Of a stretch of DNA of 64,000 bases, positions 1 through 12,072 are shown one piece after another. Location of the stretch: the NCBI RefSeq assembly GCF_052857255.1, contig NC_135498.1:166152255-166216254 (forward strand). The letters are read 5' to 3'. Source of the stretch: Amblyomma americanum. Its lineage: Eukaryota > Arthropoda > Arachnida > Ixodida > Ixodidae. The translations under genes were made by a program, and so were the position numbers. The notes under the pieces were generated by a model, which searched no databases, was not told the origin of the DNA, and saw only the letters and a list, made by a program, of their open reading frames with translations. Numbering within the stretch: position 1 is the first letter of the stretch; each line of letters begins with the position of its first letter.

Positions 1-298
1 CCTTGTTTATCCAACATCACACATATACTGCGAAAGTGTTCGGTAAGAAAAAGATAAATAGAACTTCAAATTTTTGAACTCGCACAAGCCCAGCCCAGCA
101 GCTCAAACGAATTTTAGCGCGTTCGAGAGAGAGAGAGAGAGAGAATGAAGGAAACGCAGGGAGGTTAACCAGATGTGAGTCTCCGGTTTGCTACCCTACA
201 CTGGGGATGGGGGATAGGGATTAGAAAGATGACAGAGAGGAAAACGCAAAAAAAAGGAACGTGCACACATGGAGACACACACACACAAGGCGTTCCAG

Positions 299-3200
299 TT
301 AAAGTCTTTCACACAGGCCGGTAGATTGTAAGAAGCGCAAAAGCACTTGCACGGCCTTCTTCTGCGACGGTAGGTCCTTTCGATGTTGTAGAATTCTTTT
401 TTCGGATAGCGGTTGGTCGTCCAGTTGGTCAAGTTCGTAGCTAAGGCATGCCCTCTGTGGACTGTACTGCGGGCAGGAGCACAATATATGGCCAATTGAT
501 TCTTCATGGCCGCAGTGGTCACAGGTTGGGGTGTCGGTCATCCCTATGCGGAAGGCATAGGCTTTAGTAAAGGCAACACCCAACCAAAGTCGATATAAAA
601 GCGTGGCGTCTCTACGGCGGAGCTGTGATGGCGCTCGAAGACTTAATGTTGGATCAAGTGAGTACAGTCGCGTATTTCTTAAATGTGGCTCATTCCATTG
701 CGACTCGGTGAACTGCCTAGCAAGTAGGCGGAGCTTCCGTGCCGCGTCAGTTCTAGAAAGAGGAATTGGGACGTGGCGCTCCTCAGTATGGGCTGAGCGG
801 GCAGCGTGATCCGCCCGTTCATTGCCGATAATCCCGCAGTGACTTGGAAGCCACTGGAACGTTATTTCATGGCCGGCATCACTTATATGGTGTAACGTCT
901 CTGTAATATAGAAGATTAGTTGTTCGTGCGGTCCGCGTCGTAGAGGTGACAGTAGAGACTGGAGTGCCTGCTTCGAATCGCAGAATATTGTCCATTTGTG
1001 TGGCGGACCATCACCAATGTGATGAAGGGCACTTAAGAGCGCTGCGAGCTCTGCTGCCGTCGATGTTGTCGCGTGGGTCGTCTTAAATTTGATTGTTGTA
1101 GCTTTCGCTGGAATGACAATTGCCGCCGCGGAGCTGCTTGGAAGGACAGATCCATCAGTGTAAATATGCGTTGAGTCACGGTAGTTCTCGTACAAATGTA
1201 ACAGCGTGAGCTGTCTAAAGGCTGGTGATGACAGATCAGCTTTTTTCGAGATACCAGGTACTGCGAGGTTGATTTTTGGCTGAGCGAGGCACCATGGAGG
1301 GATCGAAGGTCTCGCAGCCGGAGTGAAACAAGCTGGCAATGATTCTTCATATGCAGTTGTCGTTTGGCTGAAAGATGTGTGTGGCCTGTCCGCTGGTAGA
1401 GAGGCTAAATGGTGACGAGGATTCCTGGCTAGATGCCCTATATGGGTCCTGAGTACTTCAATTTCAATGTGGGTCTTGACAAGGTGGTCTCTAGCGATTG
1501 CTATCGTAGCCACTGTTGAAGCACTCTGAGGCAGGCCTAGACAGATCCGGAGCACTTGACCCTGGAGACTTTGTATTGTGCGTAGATTCGTTTTGCCTGT
1601 GTTGTTTATTGCTGGCAAGCTGTATCGCAGAAATCCTAGAAAAAGCACCCTGTACAGTTGTAACATGGCACTAGGCGACATTCCCCAGGTCTTGCTAGCT
1701 TAAAACTTGAACAGGTGGCAGATGCCTGTCAACCGTTTTTTCACGTATAATATGTGTGGGCTCCATGACAAGTCCCTGTCGATTATGACACCTAGAAACT
1801 TGTACGATTGGACCCATCGTATTATTTGGCCATTTATCATTACACTGTAGTTTGCCATGGGCTTCCGCGTAAATGGCACTAGTGCGCATTTATCGGAGGA
1901 AATTTCCAGGCCTCGTTTACGGAGGTAGATAACAGTTTGTGTGGCGGCTCTCTGAATTCTCGCTCGCAACTGTAGGCGTGTTACTGCACATGTCCATATG
2001 CAGATGTCATCCGCGTACATTGATAGCCTGACTGTGGTTGGCACGTGCTCAAGGAGAGCAATTAGTGATAGATTAAATAACACGGGGCTAAGTACACCGC
2101 CCTGGGGGACGAAGCGGTAGCTATAGTGAAGAGAAGTATGGCCTTCTTCAGTGCTTACAAAGAAGGATCGCATGGATAGATAGCTCCGTATCCATTGAAA
2201 CATCCGACCACCCACTCCTACCTCTGCGAGAGCAGAGAGGATAGCTTCATGCGTAACGTTGTCATACGCCCCTTTAACGTCGAGGAATAAGGATGCGCAG
2301 AGACGCTTACGGCATTTCTCATGTTGAATCTAGGTCACCAGGTCGACGACGTTATCGATCGATGATCGACCGCGTCGGAAGCCCGCCATGGCATCTGGGT
2401 AGGTGTTGTGGTACTCCAAGTACCACTCCAGGCGTCCAAGGACCATCCTCTCCATTACTTTGCCCACACAGCTCGCCAAAGCGATCGGGCGATATGATGA
2501 GAGCTCCAACGGCGACTTGCCAAGCTTCAGCAGTGGAACAAGGCGACTTGTCTTCCAGGTTGTTGGTAGCGTGCCATTTCTCCAAGATTCATTGTACACC
2601 TCAAGAAGAACTCCTCTCGCTCGCTCCCCCAGGTGACACAGAGCTCGGTAGGAAATTCCGTCAGGTCCTGGCGCTGATGTGCGGCTACACAAACCTAATG
2701 CTGCCTTAAGTTCGTGGATCGAGAATGGTAGATCCAACCGGAAATCACGTGGTGGCGGGTAGCTGCTCGAAGGCGATGGAATGTTGGTAGCTGTGAGTTG
2801 GCCGGATAATCTTGCGCAGAAATCCTCTGCCACGTCAATCTCCGATCTCTTTTGAGAGAGGACAAGCGCCTTTAATGGGAATCGCTGTGCGGGAAGTGTC
2901 CGCAGCCCGCGCACCGTTCTCCATAGTTGCGATAAAGGCTTGCGTGGATCAAGCGACTTACAGAAGGCAGCCCAACGTTACGATTCGAGCTTGTCTAACC
3001 GGCGCTGTATCTTCTTTTGCGTGCGCCTGGCGGTCCGTAGATCGCCTATTGTTTTCGTACGTCGGTACCTTCGTTCAGCACGTCGTCGGATTGCTCGTAG
3101 TCGTTCTAGTTCCACATCAAAATCATTAAGTTTCGAGGAGCATGTTAGAGTACACATAGTGTTTTGCACCACGCTCTTGATTACCTCTTCCAAGTCAAAA

Positions 3201-3971
3201 GATGAATTGGCGTCACAGTGTGCTTCCATAATAGACTGAAATTTAGGCCAGTCCACTGTTTGGATCGTATCCTGTGTTTTGGAAGCGGTCAATCCTCTGA
3301 TCTTGATGTACGTGGGGATATGGTCGCTTCCGTGCGTCTCTATGTCCGCAAACCACCCTGCACGCCTGACTAGGCTTCGTGAGACGAAAGCCAAGTCAAG
3401 ACAGCTGTTGTACGTGGAGCCACGTAAGAACGTAGGACTTCCATCATTCAGCAGCCAAAGTTCATTACTGGAGGCGAAAGATACCAGAGCTCTGCCTCTT
3501 GCGTTGATGATCCGACTTCCCAAGAGTGTATGATGGGCGTTGAAATCTCCAATGATGACCCAGGGATTGGAAGTTGAGGAAAGGATGTCTTGTAGTCTTG
3601 TAATCAAATCAACTTGACGGAGATAGGTAGGCGCCTACAAAAGTAAAGGCCAGATTCTTTTTCCTTACGTTTAGGCATATATATTGATTACTGTCATTAG
3701 GTGGTACAGGCTGATGAGTGTAGGTGAGGTCACAGCGAATAAACACCAAAACCTTACTGTTTTCATAAACAGCTGACGACATAAATGATTCATATCCAGA
3801 AAGCCTGATTTTGTTCGATAAGTTCGGCTCGCAAATGACGATAATGGGAAACATATTGGCGTACTCGAAGCGACGGAAATCCGAAAGGCGCGCTTTGAGT
3901 CCGCGGGCATTCCACTGAAAAATAGCTGCTTGTCGGACCTCTTCCCTAAAAGACCAAGGCTGTGGAGCCAT
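299..3971 (-). pseudogene. LINE ORF2: endonuclease, reverse transcriptase, RNase H, CCHC tail
   Basis: This is the replication polyprotein. The ATG is at 3971 and the domains in order are: AP-type endonuclease with GDFNAHH (about 3545) and SDHIP (about 3320); RT with SAPGPDGISYRAL (about 2650), YRPIALASC (about 2480), FLDVKGAYDNV (about 2280) and the catalytic YADD (about 2010); RNase H with IYTDGSV (about 1160), the AEL glutamate, FCDSKQAL (about 980) and ERADHAA (about 810); and a CDHCGHEESIGHILC knuckle (about 510). Lesions are a one-base frameshift near 3610 and in-frame stops at 2978, 2330 and 1700; the reading frame resumes cleanly after each. The product would be about 1220 residues, normal for this superfamily. 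Confidence 0.85.
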
Positions 3972-4079
3972 GATCTACACAAGGGTTGCAAGCACCGGAC
4001 TCAGAGCGTCCAGTACTTGAAGCGCACATCTGGCAGACGGTGTGTGCATGTTGCTTAGCAGCACGCGAATGGCATTCAT

Positions 4080-5335
4080 TTAAGGCCTAATAAGTGCTAT
4101 CACTTGCTCATCTGTATTCCGCGACTCCTCGGATACAGCACCTTGCTGTACTGGGGGTGGCTTTTTCTGCGGCTCTTCTGGCGGTCGTGTACGCGGAAGT
4201 GGCGGCCATTCCTTTGTGGAAAGAGATCTGGCAGTTTTCACCCTTCCAACATCGGTGTTCGGAGTGCTGGAGACGTCCGCTGATGATGATGCTTGACGAT
4301 GTGACTTTTCCTGAAAGCTTGATGTTTTCCGCCGTAAAGACCTTCGTCGGTGACGTCGTCTTCGCCGTACTTTGACAGCGGCCTCTTTGTGGGTGGAGTT
4401 GTCTCTCACCATTTGTTTAAGAATGGTGATCTCTTTCTTGATCTGGGGACAGTCTTTGAAAGAGGCGCAGTGATCACCTTGACAGTTAGGACACTTCAAC
4501 GTGGTTGCGCTGCAGTTGTCTTCTGAGTGGGGTTCGGCACATCGAGGGCACACGGCCTAATGTCTGCAAACACCCTTCACATGTCCAATCTTCTGACAAT
4601 TGAAGCATTGCATAGGTCTTGGAATAAATGGTCGAACCTGGTGGCGAAAGTGGCCGACTTTCACGTAGGGTGGAAGGCAGTCGCCTTTGAAGGTTATCCT
4701 CACACAACGTGAGTTGCCGAGGCAACCAACATGCACAATCACGTTGTGTTCGCTTGCTGGTTTTATGAGAATTGGTAGGTCTGCATTAGATATTTCATTG
4801 TCAATGTCATATATGACTCCTGTTATTGTGGCACCATTCGTTGGCACGATGGATCGGACCTTGATGTTTCCCAGCTGCGTTACATGTTGTAGTATGGTCA
4901 GTGCGCTCGGGTTCATCACATCAATTGCCAGGATGTTTCGCCTAGTGTTTATCCTAACATCCTTGATCTCATTTGGCACGGTGTTTTCCAGATACACGGA
5001 GAGTGCTTGCCTGTTGAGGACGCGCAGGTTGTCGGTAGCGTTCTGTGGCACAAACAGGATGGAGTGAGGCCACCGCTGAGGAGCTGTTTTCACAGTGTCC
5101 GAGCTGGACGCCGAAGATGAGTTGATAATTCTTCGTTTGGCCTTGCGGTACTGGACAAGTCGAAAGCTGTCTTCCGAGGACTCGTCACTTGATGCGCAGT
5201 ACAGCTCTGTGTCCTCGCTACCACTCGACGTATTTCCTCGCTTCCGCGAACCGATGTCCGCAAGTGAACGGGAACCGGGAGGATCCTCGGGATCGCGTTC
5301 GAAAATTATAAACTGCCGAGATGGTACTCGACAAT
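4080..5335 (-). pseudogene. LINE ORF1, gag-like nucleic-acid-binding protein, one internal stop
   Basis: This is the ORF1 (gag-like) protein, which in this superfamily binds element RNA. A Ser/Asp-rich N-terminal part (5095-5335) leads into an RRM-like central region, then cysteine knuckles: CFNCQKIGHVKGVC near 4600, CPRCAEPHSEDNC near 4540 and CPNCQGDHCASFKDC near 4490. An in-frame TAG at 4557-4559 lies between the first and second knuckles, and the frame continues unchanged after it. The C-terminal part is basic, then proline-rich. No ATG is visible at the 5' end. ORF2 begins about 110 bp downstream. Confidence 0.75.
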
Positions 5336-5340
5336 AAATT

Positions 5341-6720
5341 CAATCTAGTATACCCAGTATAATGAATGGTACAATGTTCACCAACATCTGCCAGTATACT
5401 TTTACCACTGGATAAGGGGTGGCAAGCCAAGGCCAGTAAAGCCAGGTTTCGAAAATGGCTTAGAAAATTCTGGCAAAGAGTGGGAGAACTCTGGCTAACA
5501 TGGCCCCTGATAGCCATGATTTGATGATGGCACAGCCAATATCAGATGCTCATTGGCAACTCTGGGCCTACTTAGGGCCAAGCTTTGCCAGTGGATTTCT
5601 AATATTGGCCCGCTGTCATGTGCTGCATGGGTCTAGGTCTACCCTTCTGCGCTTTAAAGTGTTGCAGATGGATTTAAAATGGGAGCCAATAAGCGGCTCA
5701 GTGGTGGTAATGTGCAAGTGAGGACTGCTCTGTAGGCTATGTAACTACCCATTTGACTTTGTCACTTGCACAGCAGTAAATAGAAACACAGGGTTAACGG
5801 TTAATATCATACATTATCTCGTGCATAGGCATCTCTTTTCATGTGCTTGTGTGTGCGTATACACGGCTTTCTTTGTGCTGCTTCCACAATGCTTAATGTT
5901 AAATTTTGCTGGAGTTATACTGTAGAATTAGTGCAGGTTTGACAAAAACTACTAAAATTTTCAACACAGATGTTCACTTTTTACTCTTTTCTTGTGGCAG
6001 CAAGGAAGCACAGCTTAGTAAAAAATAAACGCATCCTAAATTAAACTCTATAGACTGCTCTTGCATGATTGATGTGAAGGCCGCGTTCAACATGAAAGAG
6101 CAACTTCCATGTGCATAATATCAGTATTTAGGTAAATAATGATTTTCGTGTCGTCTTGTGAGCCCCGCGTATACCAACAATGCTCAAATCCAGGTACACT
6201 GACCGGTTTAAGTGTTTTGTTGACCTTCACGCGGAAACAGCATTGAAGGACAGGGTACGGATTTACCCTCTCATTGGTGAAGGCCCTCATGACCCATCTG
6301 TCTCTCTCTCCCTTAAAAGAAAAGCTGTCATAAAAATATTGCAGTTTAAAGCAGGATCTCTGTATAATTTTCCAACAGCAACTAGGATTTGAATAATGAA
6401 TTTAGAGGGGAATGCTGAGAGAAAGTTTTGCGTCACAATATCGAGTAACTTTTAACAAAAAGTATGTATTTTCCTTTCGCCTAATGCTTCATGATGTGGT
6501 GTCATTGCCTCTCAGGTGACCTGATTTACAGAGCCGCAATGAACTTAACTTGCGGTTAATACATTTCTAAATGTACTTAAACTCCAGTCGATGCTCAGGT
6601 AAACTGTTTAGCAGAAACTCCTTATTGCCGAAAGTGTTTGTGGGGATGCAGAGGCTTTCAGTCACTATAGTGTTACGAGAACTGGGCCATGAGGATAAAC
6701 CCCTGTTGTGTGCCATAGAT
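5341..6720. other. Intervening non-coding DNA between LINE and P-like element
   Basis: No convincing gene is seen. The part from 5380 to 5720 is rich in short, diverged repeats of the form GCCA...TGGC and AATATTGGC, like the degenerate tandem repeats at 36.1-36.4 kb and 42.3-42.6 kb. The rest is AT-rich with short ORFs that have no recognisable motif. Confidence 0.4.
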
Positions 6721-6764
6721 AATAGAGAGTTTTAGTTTCATGTACGTAGAGGCTTCACGTACGT
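6721..6764 (+). repeat. P-like element left terminal inverted repeat
   Basis: It begins AATAGAGAGTTTTAGTTTCA and matches the reverse complement of 11737-11780 over about 44 bp with four mismatches. A second palindromic block with CACGTACGTACGTG follows near 6822. Confidence 0.8.
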
Positions 6765-7332
6765 GGAGCTCTTACGGGTGACCAGTGCGCATGCGCAGAA
6801 CGCAAAGGGTTTGCGCGAGTCTCACGTACGTACGTGAGATTCGGATTTTTACGTTGCCGTCTTTGCGTTGCTTGCGCACGTAGCGTTGACAAACATGGCG
6901 GCGCCTTGCCCGCCGCTTCACAATGATAACAGCTTTGTCGCTAATCCCTCGACGCGATATCGTGTTCTAAACTGTTGTATTCGCTTTCGATTTGCCCATT
7001 CTTACCCTCGCATAAGGTTTCAAGCGACAGATAGCTTTTGTTTTTCAGACAGAAGGGCGATTTTTCAGCTGTTAAGCCTGACGAAGTAGCGTTGGTCGTC
7101 TTCATAGCAACGTTCTCGCGAGATCTCGAACTGGGAGAGCTCCAAAACAGCCAAACTACAGTGGCTAGAGTTGTGAAGTGTGCCGATGGCGCCGCCGCTC
7201 GCGTGCGCTCCTGCGATGCAAGGCTCAGGTGGCGCTGCCGTCCGTTTTCACGTCAGCGCGCCCGGCTCGCCTGGCGTTCTTCGTTGGTTTCTGCTCAAGC
7301 GGCGTTATTATGTATACGCGCAGCACAAATAG

Positions 7333-7500
7333 TTTATGGGGTTTAATGTCCTAAAGCAACTTAGACTATGAGACACGCCGTTGTGGAGGCCTCCATTCGC
7401 AGAGTACACGGGTGCCTTGTGTCTGGACCCCATCGAAACGCGCCCGCTGCGTTTTTGGGTCAGCGGTCGAGCGCCCTAACCACTAAGCCACTGCGGTGGG
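7333..7500 (-). mobile_element. tRNA-derived SINE (tick Ruka-like) inside the P-like element
   Basis: Read on the minus strand it starts with a tRNA-like head containing GTGGCTTAGTGGTTAGGGCG (A-box type) and ends with CATTAAACCCCATAAAC. A short CACAAAT sequence on both sides (about 7325 and 7504) is a plausible target duplication. The same family occurs at 24329, 41341, 46386 and 51490. It postdates the P-like element. Confidence 0.7.
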
Positions 7501-8266
7501 GCAACACAAATGAAATATAGTTTGTTCAACCATGCATATGAGCACCCCTAGTTATATTTAACGAATATAGTCCCTCGCTCGTGAGGTTAAATTACAGACG
7601 TTCGCGTCCTAGCGTTGCAACGCGGACTCGACTTGTCACCTTTGACGCGTCGGCCTCGCTCTGTTTCTTATTGTGATTGGAAGTTCAGACCGTGCCTGCG
7701 AGTACAGTAGTGGCCGGGTGTTTGCTGGGGCAGTCTTTCAAGCGCAAGGCATCCAAAAGCCGCAAATGTAACCCTCAACTTTCGTCGTTTTTCGGCAAGT
7801 AACGTTTCCTAGGCAGTTAATAGCTATTAAATTGCACCACCTAAAGAACTAATGTGCCAAGTAATCTATCACCGGAAACTGCTTTGTGTGCAACTGCTTT
7901 ATGTGCAACTGCTTTGGCAAAAAATGTTCATAGATTGAAAATACTGCGAGTAGACTTTTTACATCCCAACTCGTTTTAATTACATACTGCGCTGACCTAT
8001 TTTCCTTCGCCTGTTTTCGTAAATATGAGAATGTCCAGATTTTCTTTAACACATATCCACCAGGAGCATGGTCAGTGATCTAAATGAAAAAACACAATTC
8101 TGATTTTCCAGTCAGCAGCTGAGTCTACTGTAGCAGTGACTCTAAATGCTATTCATTCATGTCAGAAGCCAGTAAAGACCACAGAAAGAGCACCTTTTGA
8201 AGCTTTGTTTGGCCAAGGAAAAACCATAACTAGCTCAACGACAGGCAGCACAAATTCGCGGCACTT

Positions 8267-11200
8267 TCATGTGGTTCTTCTGAGCTTGAGGTGCTTCTTT
8301 TTCTCTCTTGTTGATTTTCGCGATTTGTTCAAAGACTTTGTGTAGAAATGAGGCATTGTCATAATAAAGAACCTCAGGATGTTCCTTGTGAGTGCATCTT
8401 TGTGATCCTCACAGCCAATAAGTGGTATATTCTGCAGGTAATGAGCCATATCTATAATGCTGTCTCTATGCAGCTTGTGCCAACTAAACCATACCGTAGA
8501 AGAATCTTCCAAGGCTTCCAAAAAGAAGTAGAGCGGACTAGACGGGTATAGGAGGCCTCCTTTGTCACAGAAAGCAGTAAAAGAAGACAGGTCCTTGTCG
8601 GCATTTTCAGCTGTTGTAAGGAGCTCCTTAAAACACTCTTGGCATTTTGTTGTCAAGATTTTTCGTCTTGCGAAGTACCCTGCCAGATAATAAATGAGCC
8701 TGGCATCGCTAGTGTGCTCTGGGTAAGCGTTGTCTCCAAGCAACTGAGACGTCTGAAGTATACTGGAGGCTTCATCCAATTTGCCAACGTCGAGCAGATT
8801 ATCCACATGACTGGGCACCTCTTTTGCTCCTACCAAAGATACAAGGGTGCCACCTGCACAATTTCCTGTGTCTGGTGCTTTGACCAAATTGTGAAAGCTA
8901 AGACAGTTCACAGCGGTGAGAAACTGTGCTGATGTCGGGTGATCATTGCATCCCGAGAATTGCCGAATTACTCCAAATAGCTTCTCAACTGGGTTCTGAC
9001 TTAACCGAGAAGTTAGCAGATACTTATAGCCAACTAGCTGTGTGAGGTAGGACAAAATCTGCAGTGTTGCATGTCGAGTCACTCTAAGGCCTTCTGCTGT
9101 GCCAGGTGACAAAAAGCCTTCTTTGGAGAGCCCTGTGCTTGCTTCCCACTTTTTGATGTATTCCAGGGCATTGTTCAATGCCAGTTCTTTCGAGTTTGGC
9201 CTTAGTCCATCTGTGGGCATTCTTGATGTCATAATGACAATCAGTTCATGCATGAATTTGAAGAACTTTTCTGTGTGGTCACCATAGGTGCACGATTTCC
9301 CAATTTGATTTTTATAGAAGAAAAGACCTCGCAGAACTTCTGGGCTGAAAAAATGGAAAGCAAAATTAACTTTAATTTTTTTCGAAATTCTTCGGATTGA
9401 CGTGCACCTCTGTGATTTTATGCATCACTTTCAATGTGGTTGCACACTTGTCAAGTTCATGTGCAATTCGAATTGGCTTCACATCCACATGGCCTTCCGG
9501 TGTTTTATACCTATTTTTCACAAAACCATTTCGGACACATTTCACCAAATGCGGAAAATCAGAGATGAAAAAGAGGCGTCGGTCATTTCCAGCTGTGTGA
9601 GGCACAGATGACATTATAGCAGATGTCGTTCCAGAAATTCCTAACTGTCGCCACATAGCCCTATTCCATGATGCTCCCTCACAAGTTATGTAGTCAACTC
9701 GGAGGCCAGCATTCTCCGCAAGAAGTACAGCATCCAGGATTATTTTTAAAGCAAAGGCGCCTTCACGTTTCCTCTGGATGCAAACGTTCCAAGAATTTGG
9801 TGCCATGACAACCGAGAGAGGCTGGAACATGATTACCATACCATGGTCACATGTAACCCCTCTTTCACACTGTGAAGTAAATGTGCCCAGGTCTACAAAT
9901 CCATCTATCTTTCCAGTGCCTCTTGCAACTCCAAAATTCTCTGACAACTTCATCTCATCTATTATCAGACCGCCATGACGCTGGAATTCAGTCATCTTTT
10001 CTGCTTTTTGCGCAATGCCTGAGAGGACACTGGCACTAAATCCGAATGTGCTTTCATATTGCTTCATATATGTCTTCAGACAAGTACGGCTAGGGAGCAC
10101 CAAGATCTTTTCCCTCCTCACATGCTCGTAGAGCCGTGGGCTCTTCATATGCATAATTATGCATTCAAGTAGCCATTCTGGGCTGTACCGCATGCCTTTT
10201 GGGGACTTGCGGCTTGCAGCCTAGAAACACTGCATGATAGCAGCGCTCTGTTTTGGAGGAAGTTGATCAATCTTGTTCTGCAGGGAAGCTTCTTCAATTT
10301 TCTCGTTATATTCCTTCATTTGTGAGATCACCTGATCTACTGTCTTCACTTTCGTTCTCAGGTGGCGAACTGTCTGCAAGCTTGCTTTCATCTTTGTTGC
10401 TGCATTCTTTTTTTCCCTTCAGCTGCCTCGTTCGGCACCACTGGTTGATGAGTAGCCTCCTGAGGTACTTGCATGAAATGCAACATTTCTCGTTTTGATC
10501 TCTCACACCTTTGCATTTCTTGTGGTAGAGGACCACATTCCAAATTTTCAAGTTCACATTGGAGCAGGCAAGGGGAAATTCCTCCAAGAGCCCAGCTCAC
10601 GAGCAAACCTCTATGCTGTCAACAGTCTGCAGAATCGACGCTGGATCGCACGGCAGTGCTAGCGTGAGCTCTAAGCCACGAACGTAAACCTCGTATTTCA
10701 CAGCACTGTCCACGTCACGAAACACCACCATCTTCTGTGCGTGTAGGAGGTTCGTGTCGGTACCAGGTAGGCACAGGCTGTAGACCACATGGAGCGGTTT
10801 CTCACCGAACACGTGTCTTCCCCATCTGTTTGACGGAAGTGGTACATTTATGCAATCAACAGCAAGCACTGGCCGGTCATCAAGCAGAGAAGCATCTTCC
10901 GCGCTGTCGGGAGACGGCTCATCCATTCGATAACATCTGCGAATATTTGAAGGTTGTGAGTCTGGCCTTTCCCGGGACTTCCTTTTCTTGGGGACTGGCT
11001 TCGACAGATACTTCGGTACGTTAGGAAACACTGTTGGAATTGCGTCTGGAGAAAGAACTGGTCTGCTCCGATCAATGCGCACTAACTGTCCCTGGATAAC
11101 ACGTTCAAAGTGCCGCGACACAAACTGGGCGTCGAAATGCAGCTCGCAGACAGAAGCGTTTCGCTCAAGCGGTTTATCTGCTCGTGGAATGTTCCTTTGC

Positions 11201-11316
11201 CACTTCAGGAACAGCTCTTCATCTTTTGGCACGCCGAATAGCGAGAGCTTCATTTTGCACGATTTGTACCCGGTTGTGCAGCCGGGTACAAAACAATGGT
11301 TTTGCCGTCGGCTCAT
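8267..11316 (-). pseudogene. P-element/THAP9-type transposase, two stops and two homopolymer frameshifts
   Basis: A cut-and-paste transposase of the P superfamily. The ATG at 11316 starts a THAP zinc-finger domain (C2CH: CFVPGC near residue 7, CELHF further on, a VPTVF-type box after it) that binds the transposon ends. A cysteine motif CISCKYLRRL (about 10480), a coiled-coil-like stretch (about 10370-10290) and the RNase H-like catalytic region follow, with LIIDEMKLSENF (about 9960) and FISDFPHLVKCVRN (about 9560) carrying likely acidic catalytic residues. The C-terminal part (SQNPVEKLFGVIRQFSG, about 9000) runs to the stop at 8267. Breaks are a TGA at about 10597, +1 indels in 7-base runs at 10408-10414 and 9376-9382, and a TAG near 10214. 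The total is about 1000 codons, a full length for THAP9-like transposases. Confidence 0.8.
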
Positions 11317-11736
11317 GTTCCACACAGCACAAAAGAATCCGACAAATCGCTTGAAAAACCACCAGAAAACAGCAAAAATACACACGATGCCTGGCTGACT
11401 ACACTGTTGTGTGATCGCTCAAGCAACGTGTAAGCGACGGCGAGCGCCACCTCGCGGATGCATCGCCAAGTGGAATCAGCGCTTCCCATAGATGTCGCTA
11501 CGCGGTCGACACACTTCAAAGTTCCAGCCATTGTAGCCAAACACAGCAAAACCGCCAAACACGAGGACAGACCGAATGGCTTCGCTTAAAGACTTGTCTT
11601 GGATTATTTAGGCTGCAACCAGTGTCTGTGTTTCTTAGTAGATGGCGCTAGGAGTAACGCGCGGCGTGCGTCGCGTACGTGTAACTGTAAGGGTTTCAAA
11701 CGACCTGCGTGCAGGCTACTTAGACTTCTCACGTTT

Positions 11737-11780
11737 GCGTACGTGAACCCTCTACGTACGTGAAACTAAAACTGTCTATT
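11737..11780 (-). repeat. P-like element right terminal inverted repeat
   Basis: Read on the minus strand it begins AATAGACAGTTTTAGTTTCA, then continues with GTACGTAGAGG and TTCACGTACG, as the left end does. It lies 40 bp upstream of the candidate splice acceptor at 11818-11819. Confidence 0.8.
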
Positions 11781-11819
11781 AACATACTGTTTCCTAAACA
11801 TTTTTTGCATTTCTGCTAG

Positions 11820-11996
11820 GTCTACAATCAATTTTACCGCCTCACGGGCATTTCTGTGGATCTGGCATTGCTGGGAGCACTGAGAGAACACAGTGACGGC
11901 ATTTTTCAAGCATCAAGTAGCCAGCAATCTGCATTGTCTGTGTACTGCCATGTAATGGCTGCAGTCAGAACGGCAGAGGGGATTGCCAAGAACTGA
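11820..11996 (+). CDS. Possible terminal coding exon, function unknown
   Basis: A pyrimidine-rich tract ending in TTTCTGCTAG (acceptor AG at 11818-11819) is followed by 58 open codons and a TGA at 11994-11996. The peptide begins VYNQFYRLTGIS and ends AEGIAKN. Its composition is that of an ordinary soluble globular protein: no transposon motif, no low complexity. I do not recognise the family. No upstream exon was identified; the P-like element sits just 5' of the acceptor and would lie in the preceding intron. The phase is uncertain. Confidence 0.35.
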   Translation, partial: VYNQFYRLTGISVDLALLGALREHSDGIFQASSSQQSALSVYCHVMAAVRTAEGIAKN

Positions 11997-12019
11997 GGGT
12001 TTGACTGCCTGGTATCTGC

Positions 12020-12022
<3 letters not shown>

Positions 12023-12069
<47 letters not shown>
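12023..12069. repeat. (AT)n microsatellite at the left edge of the satellite array
   Basis: A pure TA dinucleotide tract of about 47 bp, directly followed by satellite monomer sequence starting TAGCAGACAAGTTAAAGG in reverse orientation. Confidence 0.95.

Positions 12070-12072
<3 letters not shown>

Larger units (their letters stand above)
121..5340 (-). mobile_element. I-superfamily LINE, near full-length but 5' truncated, inactivated
   Basis: A non-LTR retrotransposon read on the minus strand: ORF1 with CCHC knuckles, then ORF2 with AP-type endonuclease, RT and RNase H, then a short 3' UTR ending in a CT-rich tract (121-145). An RNase H domain after the RT places it in the I superfamily (I, R1, Loa and relatives); the exact clade is not resolved. 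Upstream ORF1 sequence is open to about 5337, where an in-frame stop appears with no ATG, so the 5' end is probably truncated. The whole unit has only about five disabling lesions. It is therefore old enough to be dead but not badly decayed. Target duplications were not identified. Confidence 0.85.
6721..11780 (-). mobile_element. P-like DNA transposon with THAP/P-type transposase
   Basis: A 5.06-kb class II element. Its ends match as terminal inverted repeats of about 44 bp and it holds one minus-strand transposase gene (8267-11316). Sub-terminal DNA at both ends is rich in ACGTACGT-type palindromes. About 1.5 kb of non-coding DNA lies 3' of the transposase and carries a SINE insertion (7333-7500). 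I compared the flanks for the 8-bp duplication typical of P elements and found no clear match, so either the exact termini are slightly off or the duplication has decayed. Confidence 0.8.

Noticed and set aside
9240..9400. Intron in the P-like transposase (acceptor-like TTTTTTCAG near 9328)
   Set aside because: Reading through with one base fewer in the T7 run (9376-9382) gives continuous transposase-like sequence, so a frameshift explains it better.
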